From contig NC_013194.1 in the NCBI RefSeq assembly GCF_000024165.1, positions 62,001-126,000 on the forward strand: a stretch of DNA of 64,000 bases, given 5' to 3'. The stretch comes from Accumulibacter phosphatis. GTDB lineage: Bacteria > Pseudomonadota > Gammaproteobacteria > Burkholderiales > Rhodocyclaceae. The translations under genes and the position numbers were made by a program. Below the pieces are notes generated by a model that saw only the letters and a list, made by a program, of their open reading frames with translations, did no database searches and was not told the origin of the DNA. Below, in pieces: positions 24,880 through 33,883 of this stretch (its first letter is position 1; each line of letters opens with the position of its first letter).

Positions 24880-26057
24880 GGCCAGCGCACGCGCGGTGGG
24901 CTGCCAAGAGCCTGCTCTTGGGCATGGTCGTCGCGTCGCTCGCCGCATGCTCGAAGGTGGACGAGGCGGCCCTGCTAAAGGCCGAACTGCCCCTCATGTG
25001 GGTACGAATGGCGGGCCCTTCTCCAGGAAAGGGCTTGGTCGATTACCCTTCGGACGGCCCTGCGGACATTCCAAAGGCGTATGCGATGATCCTCCTGGCG
25101 GCTGTCGACGCCCAGCGGGCAGGGCGAGGCTTCCCGGAGGCGGGAACGGTGTCGGGCCTATGGCTGCTTGACCACGCCGACGAGAATCGCAACGGCATCA
25201 CGGGCTGGGGTGTGCCGGTCGCCTGGGATGCCTATGGCGACGGCTCTGAGAACCCCGCCAGCACCGAGTACACGATCGCCACGGCAATTGCTGTCCACGC
25301 GCTGCTCGACTGGGCGGGAGAGCCGGGGACCGCGCCGAGGGACAGGATCATGGAAGTCGTGCTGGCCGCCTCGCAGCCGTACTTCGATGCATCGATGCGG
25401 ACGCCGGCCGGACTGCTGCCGTACTCGCTGTCGCCGCCCGACCGCCGTTACGACACCTTCAATCCAGCGGCCTACATGGCCGGACAGATGCAGCGCCTCA
25501 GCCGGCTGGTCAACGATCCCGGCCAGGCAGAGCTGCTGCGCCAGGCCGCGGACCAGACGATGCAGGCCCTGCTTGACCACCGCAAGGTCAATCCAGCGAC
25601 TGGCTCCTGGTACTGGAACTACTCCGTGCAGGAAGATAGTTCTAACGACCTGCCGCATGCGTCCTACGTCGTGGACGGCATCCGCACCTACATCCGGCAC
25701 GGCGGCCGGCTGGCCGCGGCGTTCGATCGCGAGAAGGTGCTCGCCCATCTGGACGAATTCTTGGGCGAGAAGACGCCGGACATCCGCGCTTGGCCGAGGC
25801 TTCGCCCCGATGTGACGCTGGCGGCAAGGTCATACGACATTGGGATGGCACTGCACGTCGCGTGCACGGAGCCCGCAATGGCGGGCCTGAGGACACGGCT
25901 CATCGCGGCAACGCCCGCGTACAAGGACCCGGACGGGCAGTACCTCAAGTATCCCGCCGCATCGAAAGAACGCAACTTCGTCGTTCGGGAGTATGAAACC
26001 TACCTGCTGAGGGGCTTCGAGACCTGCTTAGCTCATCCCGTTGGAGGCGCGAAATGA
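24876..26057 (+). CDS. Lipoprotein, probable helical-toroid carbohydrate-active protein
   Basis: A 393-residue protein whose N-terminus (MRPAHARWAAKSLLLGMVV, then ASLAACS) is a lipoprotein signal peptide with the lipidated cysteine at about residue 25. It is therefore anchored in the inner or outer membrane and faces the periplasm. The rest is helix-rich with repeated aromatic segments (GLWLLDHADENRNG, STEYTIATAIAVHALLDW, GSWYWNYS). This resembles alpha/alpha-toroid glycosidases, polysaccharide lyases and uronyl epimerases, but I cannot name a family with confidence. Its start overlaps the amidotransferase stop and its stop overlaps the next lipoprotein gene, so the two lipoproteins probably work together on the exported polymer. 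Confidence 0.65.
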   Translation: MRPAHARWAAKSLLLGMVVASLAACSKVDEAALLKAELPLMWVRMAGPSPGKGLVDYPSDGPADIPKAYAMILLAAVDAQRAGRGFPEAGTVSGLWLLDHADENRNGITGWGVPVAWDAYGDGSENPASTEYTIATAIAVHALLDWAGEPGTAPRDRIMEVVLAASQPYFDASMRTPAGLLPYSLSPPDRRYDTFNPAAYMAGQMQRLSRLVNDPGQAELLRQAADQTMQALLDHRKVNPATGSWYWNYSVQEDSSNDLPHASYVVDGIRTYIRHGGRLAAAFDREKVLAHLDEFLGEKTPDIRAWPRLRPDVTLAARSYDIGMALHVACTEPAMAGLRTRLIAATPAYKDPDGQYLKYPAASKERNFVVREYETYLLRGFETCLAHPVGGAK

Positions 26058-29000
26058 GCTGGCGCATGTTTGCCGTACCCGCTGCGATGGTTGTTTCCCT
26101 TCTCTTGGCCAGCTGCGGCGGGCAGGCTGAGAATCCGCAGGCTCGTGCCCCGGTTGCGCCGCCCGAGGATATCAAGCTTGAAGCGTCGACACCCCTCTCA
26201 GCCTACCGCAAGCCGCTCGTGGAAGACGCTGTCGTTACTCCTCGGATTCGCGGCGCGGTGGAGGTTCCTTTCGTCGTCCTGCGCGCCGGCAAGGCTGCGG
26301 CCACCGTGGAGCTCGACATCGCGGCGAACCAATCCACTTTGCGGATGGACAACGGACAGCGCATTCCGCTGGCGCGGCCTGGGGTTCCTGTGGTCCTTCT
26401 CGACCTCGGCGAAGCCAGAACGGGTGCCATCGTCCGGAGCTTGCCAGACAGCGAGCTGTGGCTCGCGGACTGGACCAACGCCGCGAAGGGGATGCGCTTC
26501 ACAAAGGTGAAGCGCCCTGGCGTCGAGTTCCTGATGTTCAGAGCCGCGCTGTTCCACGAAGGCGTGCTGAACCTCGTCTTGTACGACAATCACGCGGCGA
26601 AGAACTACCTGCGTCGCCTGAGGCTCGAAGGCAATCAATGGGTGGCTGCCGGTCCCGAACTGGAACTTCCGACGATGGAGGATCCGGCGGGGACGCATTA
26701 CGAGATGGAGCCGCCCGTGTTCCTTTTCGGGGAGAAGGACGGGCTGCGGATCCTCGCCGGCACATTGAATGCGAAGGCGGGTGCCGAGTGGATAGAAGTC
26801 AAGCGCATCGAGGATTGCGCGAAAGTGCTCGAGGCCATCGCGACACCTACCGGTGTCGGGATACTTTGCAACCGCAAGAACGTGGATACGCTGGGTGCCT
26901 ACACCGTCGTCCATCCCGCTGGCGAACCGCCTGAGGTGCTGCCGCTGTCCCAAGGCATCCCTTGGAAGCTCTCGTGGGACGAGGCCGCCGCTAGGCTGGC
27001 ATGGCGTAAGGCGACCGATACGCAGTCGTACGGCGAGATGATGGAACACGACATCCAGCGTGGCCAGAACGGCGGAATGCTGGAACTCGGCTCGAACAAC
27101 ATCGAAGGCCGGATCGCCTGGTCGCAGATCTACTACCTGAACGGCTTCATGGACGCGGTCCACCTGGCGCGCCGCGAACAACAGGCGTTCGATGTGTTTT
27201 ATCCCCTGCTGGAAAAGCTGCGCCTGCGGATCGAGCTGGAGGTGCGCCTGATCGACCGCCAGCTCGGGGCGCCCGAGGGCTTGCGCACGCGGGCCTTCAC
27301 GAAGGACCGGTCCCTCGCGCTGTTCGGCGTGCAGACCAGCCGCGCGCTGCTCCTGCTCACGCGTTACCTCGAGGAGTTTCCCGGCGCGCCTCCGCTGGCG
27401 AACCTCGGGAAGTTCGAGCGCGAAGTGAAGGCGCTCCAGGGGCACATCGAAGTGATGGCGAATGCTGGCGAGGCGGAAAAGTGGCTTGCGCCCGGGACCC
27501 GGCATCTGCGGTGGCCGAAGGGAAGCGCGTTCTATTACGACGGCATGCCCGTTCCCTACAACCACCAGAACGAATGGGCCTATGGCGTTCTCGATGCGCA
27601 CCGCGCCGCCGGTGGGAAGACCGACGACCCTGCGGTCGAGGCACAGCGCGAGATCATCCGTCACTTCATCTCCAGGCTCGGAAAGGATGGGCGATTCCCC
27701 GAGCCGCTGGCGTGGGACTACTGGTGGGGCCATGCCTACGATGGCTATGACGAGGCTTCGGCCCGTTCTCTCAACACCCCTTCGTATGTCGGCGACAAGT
27801 CCGCTGCATGGATTTCCTTCCGGACGATCGACCTGATGTCGGTGCTGGGCGCCCGCGGTTATGTCGCGGAAGCCGGTGGTGAGGGATTCGCGGTCAGCGC
27901 GCGTGACCTCATCATGCGCGGCGAGGTATATCCGTTCGCGGCACGATCGCTCGACATGGACGGCGCCCGCGCCGGCTACCACTCCACCGTCGCGCACAAG
28001 TACGCGCGCTCGGGAGCGCCTTGGGAAATCGCAAACGTCCCCTGGGCGCTCGCGACACTGCCAGCTGGCAAGGAGGCGGAGGATCCGCACTCGTACCGGC
28101 TGAACGAGAAGGTCGTGGGGCGATTGCCCTCAATTGCCAGCGCCGGCGCAGACCGGCGGCAGGCGGACCAACTCTTGCTCGACTATCTGGCGATTGCCTT
28201 GCCGTACAATGCCTCGATGGCCACACGAGAAGCTGGCCGCGAGCTCGGTGGGAAGTACGTCGCGTGGAACCTAGCGTACGACATGCGCGCCGCCGTCCTT
28301 GCCTACGAGCGGACGAAGGACGGACGGTTCCTGGCCCTGTTCGAACGCGCCGCCGACAGGCTGATCGCCATGCGGGACGATCGCTTGGGCGTGGTGGACG
28401 ACCTCCGCGGTCGCCCTGCAAAATCGTGGGGATCCAATCGCTACAGCGCCAACAAGCAGAAGTGGGTGGCGTGGGACGCATTCGCCGGCATGGCCGTCTA
28501 CCCCCTGGTCAAATACTGCGTGGTCGCGCGCGGGATGCCTAGTGCGGCGCGGTTGTGCGCGCAATACCGCAAGGTTGCTGAGGAGGCGCTCGCCGAATAC
28601 GGGCCCTACTGGAGGGATGACGAGGCGTCGGGCGGGGGGTTCTACGTCGACCCTTATCTGGAGGACATTGCCCCTCTCAACCACATGCTGACGCTGGGCC
28701 TCGTGCACATAGAGCTGCAGAAGCTCGGGGCCAGTGGCCACAAGGACCGCGCCATCAAGCTTGCCCGGTTCTTCCGCCATCACTGGAAAGATCGAAACAA
28801 TGGCTCCGTTGAATGGGAATACTGGGCCGGTGCGCAGCAGGCGAAGCACAAGTCGGCGACTGCGGAGGACGTCACGCACGCGCAGATCAACGTCCACTTC
28901 GCTTATGAAAGCTATAAGGTCGGCAATGTGATCACGAAGGACGACATGGCGAAGCTCGCGAAGACGCTCCTGCTAAACGTCCGCAAGAACCAGGGTGACT

Positions 29001-29224
29001 GGGCTGCGGACCTGGCCGGCGGCGGCCAGATTATCGGCAGTGGGCTTCACGAGGGGCTAACGGGCTGGGTCATCCTGGATGAATTCGACGGTGGCGTGGC
29101 CCGGCTGATCGCGCGATTCGTCATGGAACATCCGGCCGCTTTTCCTCTTGGCAACTTTTCGTATGCGACCGGGCCGATTGCCATGGCATATGGACTGCCG
29201 GGACTGCTGAAGCGCGCGCCATGA
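26054..29224 (+). CDS. Large lipoprotein, probable polysaccharide-modifying protein
   Basis: A 1056-residue exported protein. The signal peptide ends in LLLASCGG, predicting lipidation at about Cys21. Residues about 60-330 look like beta-rich ligand-binding or propeller-type sequence. Residues about 340-1050 are helix-rich with many Trp/Tyr, for example HNQNEWAYGVLDAHRA-like and KWVAWDAFAGMAVYPLVKY segments. This pattern fits alpha/alpha-toroid lyases, epimerases or hydrolases acting on uronic-acid polymers. The segment around residue 575-640 (VGDKSAAWISFRTIDLMSVL) reappears as a degraded remnant at 46.5 kb. The gene is coupled to the previous lipoprotein by a 4-bp overlap. Function is inferred only from localisation, fold impression and context. 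Confidence 0.6.
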   Translation: MSWRMFAVPAAMVVSLLLASCGGQAENPQARAPVAPPEDIKLEASTPLSAYRKPLVEDAVVTPRIRGAVEVPFVVLRAGKAAATVELDIAANQSTLRMDNGQRIPLARPGVPVVLLDLGEARTGAIVRSLPDSELWLADWTNAAKGMRFTKVKRPGVEFLMFRAALFHEGVLNLVLYDNHAAKNYLRRLRLEGNQWVAAGPELELPTMEDPAGTHYEMEPPVFLFGEKDGLRILAGTLNAKAGAEWIEVKRIEDCAKVLEAIATPTGVGILCNRKNVDTLGAYTVVHPAGEPPEVLPLSQGIPWKLSWDEAAARLAWRKATDTQSYGEMMEHDIQRGQNGGMLELGSNNIEGRIAWSQIYYLNGFMDAVHLARREQQAFDVFYPLLEKLRLRIELEVRLIDRQLGAPEGLRTRAFTKDRSLALFGVQTSRALLLLTRYLEEFPGAPPLANLGKFEREVKALQGHIEVMANAGEAEKWLAPGTRHLRWPKGSAFYYDGMPVPYNHQNEWAYGVLDAHRAAGGKTDDPAVEAQREIIRHFISRLGKDGRFPEPLAWDYWWGHAYDGYDEASARSLNTPSYVGDKSAAWISFRTIDLMSVLGARGYVAEAGGEGFAVSARDLIMRGEVYPFAARSLDMDGARAGYHSTVAHKYARSGAPWEIANVPWALATLPAGKEAEDPHSYRLNEKVVGRLPSIASAGADRRQADQLLLDYLAIALPYNASMATREAGRELGGKYVAWNLAYDMRAAVLAYERTKDGRFLALFERAADRLIAMRDDRLGVVDDLRGRPAKSWGSNRYSANKQKWVAWDAFAGMAVYPLVKYCVVARGMPSAARLCAQYRKVAEEALAEYGPYWRDDEASGGGFYVDPYLEDIAPLNHMLTLGLVHIELQKLGASGHKDRAIKLARFFRHHWKDRNNGSVEWEYWAGAQQAKHKSATAEDVTHAQINVHFAYESYKVGNVITKDDMAKLAKTLLLNVRKNQGDWAADLAGGGQIIGSGLHEGLTGWVILDEFDGGVARLIARFVMEHPAAFPLGNFSYATGPIAMAYGLPGLLKRAP

Positions 29225-29328
29225 CGGAGACACACGCGGGTCCCGCCGGTCGGGATTTCCGCGGAGGCGATCGACGATGGGCACGACGATGGCATTCCCC
29301 AGCGCCGATCGGCGCTGGGCCAGACACC
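29221..29328 (+). pseudogene. 5' fragment of an operon gene cut off by transposase DNA
   Basis: An ATG at 29221 overlaps the preceding stop by 4 bp, exactly like the other genes of the operon. It opens a frame of about 36 codons (MTETHAGPAGRDFRGGDRR..) before transposase-derived sequence begins. The frame then continues only as an antisense reading of the transposase fragment. I take it to be the beginning of the next operon gene, lost by IS insertion or deletion. What it encoded cannot be told. Confidence 0.45.
29298..29319. repeat. 22-bp perfect palindrome at the operon/IS junction
   Basis: The sequence CCCAGCGCCGA and its exact reverse complement abut with no loop, centred at 29308/29309. 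It sits just before the transposase fragment. It may be an IS terminal structure or a junction of two inverted ends. Confidence 0.6.
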
Positions 29329-29775
29329 TCAACACTGCAAACGCTGATCCTGACCGGGGAAAGGCATCACGAATTGACCGGACTTCGGGTCACAGGCGTC
29401 ACGCACGGGAAGTCCGATAAATTGAATCCGCAGCCACTGGGCGAAAAGGCCCGCGGTGATCATGGCGCCCTTTCGCCAGGGCGCGATGGCCATCAGCGGA
29501 AAGGACTGCCACAACTGCAGAGCCAGCAATTGCATCAAGGCATAGGCCATGGAGCGAATCTGCATCCACAGTTCCAGGGCAGCCTTTGACCGCTGCCACA
29601 GATTGGCTACTCCCCACCAGCGCTTCAGGTTGTGAAACAAGGGCTCGATCCCCCAGCGCTCGGCGTAGATCTCCACCACCTGTTGCGCCGAGAGCTCGGT
29701 CTCGGTCGCCAGAATCAGGCGCGGACGCGACCAGGTGTGGTCGGACAGGAACATCTCGCACCACACTGCTCGTAC
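29329..29775 (-). pseudogene. DDE transposase (IS4-superfamily type), C-terminal fragment
   Basis: The minus-strand frame encodes about 145 residues of a DDE transposase C-terminus. They include RPRLILATETELSAQQVVEI, then YAERWGIEPLFHNLKRWWG. The Y-x(2)-R-W-x-IE element carries the catalytic Glu. The DNA for the N-terminal two thirds, including both catalytic Asp residues, is missing. Upstream (towards 29.8 kb) the sequence switches abruptly to an rve-type integrase, so this is the product of a deletion or recombination between two different transposase genes. It cannot be functional. Confidence 0.75.
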
Positions 29776-30350
29776 CGGGAGCGTGACTTGGTCTGCTCGA
29801 TGCGCAGCTTCTCGAGCAGGCTCGCGACGTGGTGATTGATGTACTCGGGGCCGTTGTCGGAGTGAAATCCGGCGATGACGAACGGAAACTGGGCCATGAT
29901 CAAAGCCAGCACCGGCTACAAATACGCCTCGCTGATCCCTTGCATACAGGCTTCGACCTGCCACTGCCTGACGGCATCGACGCAGGTGATGTGATAGACG
30001 CCCTTGACGCCATCCTGATCGCCCTGATGAACGGTATCGATGCGTACAAAGCCGGCGCGTCCCTCCGGGCCGGGGGCTTTGCGAACACCGATCGCGTTGC
30101 ACACCGGGCGGGTCTTGGTGAAGCTCCTGCGCCGGGCCTGATAGCCGGCGCTCTTGCGCAGGTTGTACAGGTGCGAGACGGACAGCTTGGCCAGGCGCGC
30201 GTAACGAGGATCGTCATAGTCCCGGTAGGCCCGTTGCAGAAGGTGCGCGATGGCCGGCCCGCAGACGTCTTCATGGGCCTGGTCCATCTCCACGAGCAAC
30301 GCCACGTCGACGGCGGTGTACTTGCGTGCAAAGGGCGCGGCAGGCGCACG
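29776..30350 (-). pseudogene. rve-type integrase/transposase, C-terminal part of a gene split by IS66-A
   Basis: This is the 3' portion of an IS3/IS481-like integrase whose N-terminal part lies at 46155-46437. The frame encodes ALLVEMDQAHEDVCGPAIAH, a VRIDTVHQGDQ segment with the first catalytic Asp, and HSDNGPEYINHHVASLL with the second. Between them an in-frame TAG (in ISEAYL-stop-PVLAL, about 29913-29915) breaks the frame, apparently from a GAG or similar codon. The C-terminus with the last catalytic Glu is missing because the sequence fuses to a different transposase near 29776. The gene was therefore inactivated three ways: nonsense mutation, 3' truncation and IS66-A insertion. Confidence 0.8.
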
Positions 30351-30358
30351 GTAGCGCT
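30351..30358. repeat. Target-site duplication GTAGCGCT of IS66-A (left copy)
   Basis: The identical 8 bp occur at 46147-46154, directly outside the other end of IS66-A. IS66 elements generate 8-bp duplications. Removing everything between them restores the integrase reading frame VKRYRAPAAP. Confidence 0.92.
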
Positions 30359-30374
30359 GTAATCACTCACTCCC

Positions 30375-31242
30375 CTACACGGTTGCCGGGATGGCGGGGA
30401 TCGTGGGGAGCTGCAAGCCTTTGCGAGCGGCGGCGATAACGGTGCCGAGGTACTGCCAGGCGGATGCGCCGCGACGGCGGCAGGTTTCGATGAGGCTGGC
30501 AAGGAAACCGAAGGCACGGGACCCCTCTTCAGAGCGTGTGCCGTGGCTAATGTAGCGCGAAATCACCCAGTGCCGCAGCGCCTGTTCCGCAGCGTTGTTG
30601 GAAAGCGGCAGGTGGGGCTCGGCGACTGGACGCAGGATCACGTTCCAGTCGTACAGGAATTCGCGCACCACGCTACGCAGCACCAAGTGGTCATCCATCC
30701 GATGCGCTTGGCACACGTGCCGTAGTCGCTCAATTGCCTTCGCGTAGCGGGCCGGGAGTCCTTCTTCCGGTGGCGGATCGATCCGCGCCGCGTAGATGGC
30801 AGCCATCAGCGTTTTCATGATGCTTTCCATCTCTTGTCCAACCCCGGAGACTCGCGCATCGCTCGATTCGGCCAGGCCCCTCAGTTTGCGCATCAGGTGC
30901 GGCCAGCAGCGCAAGCGGTTTTTCCAGGCGCGATAGACGCCGTAGCCATCGCTGATGAGTATGCCCGGAAAGCCGTCCTGCAGGGCGTTCTCGAGCATTT
31001 CCCGGCTGCGCGGGCCGATCAGGAACAGCGTCGTGTGGGTGGTGACCAGCGCCCACAGCCACAGCAGCACGCCGGACTCCGGCCACGAGGTCTCATCGAC
31101 ATGCAGTTGCGCTGCCTGCACGATGTCGGCCACCAAAGCATCCTCCAGCGGCAGACTGGCGCGGCCCGCTTCCCGGATCGTTTCGTCGATGACGCCGGTA
31201 CTCAGCGTCAACTCGAACATTTCCATCAGCAGTTCGCGAATA
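30375..31242 (-). pseudogene. IS66-A transposase, C-terminal portion
   Basis: About 290 residues of an IS66-type transposase: IRELLMEMFELTLSTGVIDE, the HVDETSWPESG motif with the catalytic Asp, SDGYGVYRAWKNRL, and the C-terminal LPLSNNAAEQALRHWVISRY with the catalytic Glu region. It ends at TAA/TGA near 30375, just inside the IS66-A left end. The present ORF starts at 31310 with some 20 residues contributed by the end of the Tn7/Tn552-like element, so an N-terminally truncated chimeric protein could be made. The rest of the gene continues at 39984 after two other elements are removed. Confidence 0.88.
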
Positions 31243-31312
31243 CTCGCTGTTACGTCCCGCGATATCTGGAACTCTTCAACCCGAGCCATTCGAGGTTGAG
31301 GTGATGGCAAAA

Positions 31313-31357
31313 TCCCACGCTGAGGCCGGAAGAAGAGGTTCCGGCGTCAGCGTGGGA
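31313..31357. terminator. Strong stem-loop at the 3' end of the multi-gene element
   Basis: The 11-bp arm TCCCACGCTGA pairs with TCAGCGTGGGA. After one mismatch, GCCGGAA pairs with TTCCGGC around a 7-base loop. It lies just after the stop of the small gene and about 65 bp inside the element's end. It could terminate the operon or block read-through from outside. Confidence 0.6.
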
Positions 31358-31365
31358 CGAGAGGG

Positions 31366-31563
31366 CTAGAAGGGCTCGCCTGGAGGTATTCTCCAAGGGG
31401 CTTCGGGATCGTAGAGGTTCATCTGACGGCTGCGGTGGCGGCGAAGCTGGACGAGGTAGCGGGCCTCACAAGCAGCGGCGAGTTGGTGAAGGAACTCGCT
31501 GATCGCCGCCGCACTTTCGTCGGAGAGGCCGTCGGGGAAGAGGGAGAGACGGCGGCGTTTCAT
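31366..31563 (-). CDS. Small protein, last gene of the Tn7/Tn552-like element
   Basis: A 65-residue basic, helix-rich protein beginning MKRRRLSLFPDGLSDESAAA and containing a long helix (FLHQLAAACEARYLVQLRRH). It overlaps the ATPase stop by 4 bp (ATGA), so it is translationally coupled to it. I do not recognise a named family. The position after transposase and ATPase genes suggests a third transposition or target-selection factor, possibly DNA binding, but no motif proves that. Confidence 0.6.
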   Translation of the reverse strand: MKRRRLSLFPDGLSDESAAAISEFLHQLAAACEARYLVQLRRHRSRQMNLYDPEAPWRIPPGEPF

Positions 31564-32354
31564 CGCAACTCCTCGAGAGCCGCTTGCAGCAGATCGTCGG
31601 GCAAATGATTGAGTGCGCGCGGCACCGCCAGACGCATGGCGGTGCGCAGGATGCGCCCGGCGTGGCGCGGCAGGCCCTTGCTGGCTTGGCGCAGGAGTTC
31701 CAGGCCGGAATCGGTGAGCAGGGCATGTGCACACCCGGCGCTCTTGAGGGCATGGCCGACGAGTTGCGCAAAGCGCTCGCGTTCGAGCACCGGTCGCAGA
31801 TGCACGCGTGCCTGGATGCGGCCGGCGAGTGCGGCGTAAGACGCCCGTTCGAGGGTTTGGGCGAGGATCGGGTGACCGACCAGCCAGACAGTGATGAGAT
31901 CGCGCGAATCGAAGGCGAAGTTGAGAAAAGCGGGGAAATCGCGGAAGAATTCGGGTGGCAGATTCTGCGCCTCGTCGAGGATCCAGACCGGCAGAAGTTG
32001 CTTGGCGTCGGCCAGATGATGGATATGCGCCTTGATGTCGCGCCACAGTTGGGCGCGACGATAACTCGGCTGAAGGCCGAGGGATTGGGCCAGGCACCGG
32101 TAAAGGTCTGCCCGTCCGAAATCGGTCTCGGCATGGTAGATGACTTGGTAGCGATGCGGATTGAGCTTGGCGGTCACGAGGCGCAAGGCGGCCGTCTTGC
32201 CCACGCCGGCCTCGCCGGTCAGCAGGCCGAGGCCCGGCGATTGCAGAAGCCACTGGAAGCGCTCGGCGAGTTGCGCCAGCGCACCGTCATCCCACAGCTC
32301 GGCGGCGTCCTTGCCCAGAGGCGGATGGCGCAGACCAAAGTGTTGCAGATACAT
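31560..32354 (-). CDS. AAA ATPase of the transposon (TniB/TnsC/ExeA-like)
   Basis: A 264-residue P-loop ATPase. It starts MYLQHFGLRHPPLGK, typical of ExeA-like transposition ATPases. Walker A is LLTGEAGVGKTAALR near residue 47 and Walker B PVWILDEAQNLPPEFF near residue 122. Sensor-type VWLVGHPILAQTLER and a C-terminal helical lid follow. By analogy with TnsC and TniB it would bind DNA with ATP and activate or target the rve transposase. The gene begins 2 bp after the transposase stop. It appears intact, although its partner transposase is interrupted. Confidence 0.82.
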   Translation of the reverse strand: MYLQHFGLRHPPLGKDAAELWDDGALAQLAERFQWLLQSPGLGLLTGEAGVGKTAALRLVTAKLNPHRYQVIYHAETDFGRADLYRCLAQSLGLQPSYRRAQLWRDIKAHIHHLADAKQLLPVWILDEAQNLPPEFFRDFPAFLNFAFDSRDLITVWLVGHPILAQTLERASYAALAGRIQARVHLRPVLERERFAQLVGHALKSAGCAHALLTDSGLELLRQASKGLPRHAGRILRTAMRLAVPRALNHLPDDLLQAALEELR

Positions 32355-32356
32355 CT

Positions 32357-32904
32357 TCAGTCTCCTTTGCGGTCGTAATACTGACGATAGGTGAGTTCGA
32401 TCAGATTCGGGCCAGACGGCGAGACGGGAGCGGCGTCTGTCGGGTCGGATTTATTTCGTTGGCGATCGAGATTGCCCAGGGCATCGAGCGGGGTCGCGGC
32501 GCCGATCCCCTTGCCGTGCTCGTCCTCGACCTCGATGACCGCCCCGCTATGCGGATCGACGACCAGACACACCGTCTTTCCGGAGAGTTCGAAAGGCACT
32601 TCGAAGCGCGCCCCCTGATACGACACCGTGCCATCCTTCCTGACTCGACGGCTGACGCGATACCGGAACAAGGCATCGAGCTGCGCGGCCAGCGCTCCCA
32701 GCGAACGAATCTTCGACAAATCCTGCTGGTAGCGCGCGAGCGGCGTCATCCCGTCGAGGCCGGCATGCGGCGTATGGTGATAGACCCGCTCCAGCCAGGC
32801 CCAGAGACGCGCATTGAGGTCCTCGAAGCTGTTGATGTGGCGCTCGTCGAGTTCCGACAGGAACTGGTCGCGGCAGGTCCGGTGCCAGCGCTCCAACTTG
32901 CCCT
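32357..32904 (-). pseudogene. rve transposase of the multi-gene element, C-terminal half
   Basis: This encodes about 183 residues from KGKLERWHRTCRDQFLSEL (the catalytic Glu is in KLERW) through a Mu-transposase-type C-terminal beta-barrel (ALFRYRVSRRVRKDGTVSY) to the stop. The N-terminal half is at 36264-37037. The two halves join in frame as APEGK-GKLERW once the serine-recombinase element between them is removed. The gene is split, so active transposase cannot be made unless the inner element excises precisely. Confidence 0.88.
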
Positions 32905-33249
32905 TCAAATGAGCAGCCAACTGCAGATGATGCAGTCGAGCAGCAACAAGTTTTTCGGGTCACCCACCCCTTCCATCCCCTTTTCGGGCGCGAGTTCGTT
33001 CTGATCGAACGGCGCAACGCCTGGGGCGAGGAGCGCGTCTACTTTCACGATGACACCGGCCGGGTAAGGCGCCTGACAGCCGCCTGGACCAGTGCGGTGG
33101 CAGCGGATCCGTTCGCCAGCGTGTCGGCCGGCCGCTCGCACTTCCGAGTCGACGACCTCTTGCACCTGGTGGCGCTGATTGCCCGCCAAAGCGAAGCACA
33201 GGGGTCGGTCGGGGCAAGTTCCCGGCAGCGCAAAGTGTCAAGAAAATAA
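32905..33249 (+). CDS. DUF5372-like protein, start codon not visible
   Basis: The frame encodes RVTHPFHPLFGREFVLIERR, then WGEERVYFHDDTGRVRRLT and FRVDDLLHLVALI, ending at TAA 33247-33249. This matches the small DUF5372 proteins commonly found next to large serine recombinases in mobile elements; their function is not known. The frame is open right through the left junction of the element, and no ATG, GTG or TTG occurs between the junction and the conserved RVTHPF. Either a rare start codon is used or the 5' end belongs to the flanking sequence. It is the first gene of the element and on the recombinase strand. Confidence 0.65.
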   Translation, partial: SNEQPTADDAVEQQQVFRVTHPFHPLFGREFVLIERRNAWGEERVYFHDDTGRVRRLTAAWTSAVAADPFASVSAGRSHFRVDDLLHLVALIARQSEAQGSVGASSRQRKVSRK

Positions 33250-33415
33250 TGCCGGCAATGTTAAGTAAATTCTGCCATGTCAGCAGGACTGTCGGAGGAC
33301 TCGATTCCAAGACTCCGCACGCAAGCGACCGAAATCATAACCAATCAGTGCGTTATGGCTCCAGCTCAGAAAAAGGTCTTTACATCGGCCTATGTGTGGC
33401 ATAATTCCGATTACA

Positions 33416-33883
33416 ATGGCGCCGCCCTCGAAACCCGACTCCAAACCGCTTTCTCTCGCCGAGAGCGGAACCGTGAATCCGCACGCGCAGGACGTTCAGG
33501 ATGCCGCCTTTATCGACAGCGATTTCTTTGATCCTCGGGACTTGGTGCAGGTGCGTTACGAGATGCTGCGTCGCGTACGCACCGAGGGTCAGACCATTGT
33601 CGATATCGCGACCCGCTTCGGGGTCTCCCGGCCCACCTTCTACAAGGCCCAGGCAGATTTCGAACGCGAGGGTCTCGCAGGGCTGTTGCCGGTCAAACGA
33701 GGGCCGCACGGACCGCACAAGATCACCGACGAGGTCATGGCCTTCATCGAGGCAGCACGTGCCCAGGAAGAAGGCCTGGACGCACAGGGGCTGGTGGAGA
33801 GGATCGCGCAGCACTTCGGACTGGCCGTCCATCGGCGTACCGTCGAGCGCGCGCTGGCACGGAGCAAAAAAAAACGCCGATGA
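33416..33883 (+). CDS. Helix-turn-helix protein of the serine-recombinase element
   Basis: A 155-residue protein with an N-terminal helix-turn-helix (GQTIVDIATRFGVSRPTFYK, residues about 58-78) of the transposase/Trp-repressor-like type. A second DNA-binding-like region follows (LVERIAQHFGLAVHRRTVER). The ATG at 33416 fits better than an in-frame start at 33392 because the product then begins MAPPSKPDSKPLSLAE. The gene ends in a run of nine A residues just before CGCCGATGA, and its stop overlaps the next start by 4 bp. It probably regulates or assists the recombinase. Slippage on the A9 run would fuse it to the next ORF. Confidence 0.75.
   Translation: MAPPSKPDSKPLSLAESGTVNPHAQDVQDAAFIDSDFFDPRDLVQVRYEMLRRVRTEGQTIVDIATRFGVSRPTFYKAQADFEREGLAGLLPVKRGPHGPHKITDEVMAFIEAARAQEEGLDAQGLVERIAQHFGLAVHRRTVERALARSKKKRR

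Noticed and set aside
26198..28090. 630-codon minus-strand open frame
   Set aside because: Entirely antisense to the large lipoprotein gene, no start context and no domain.
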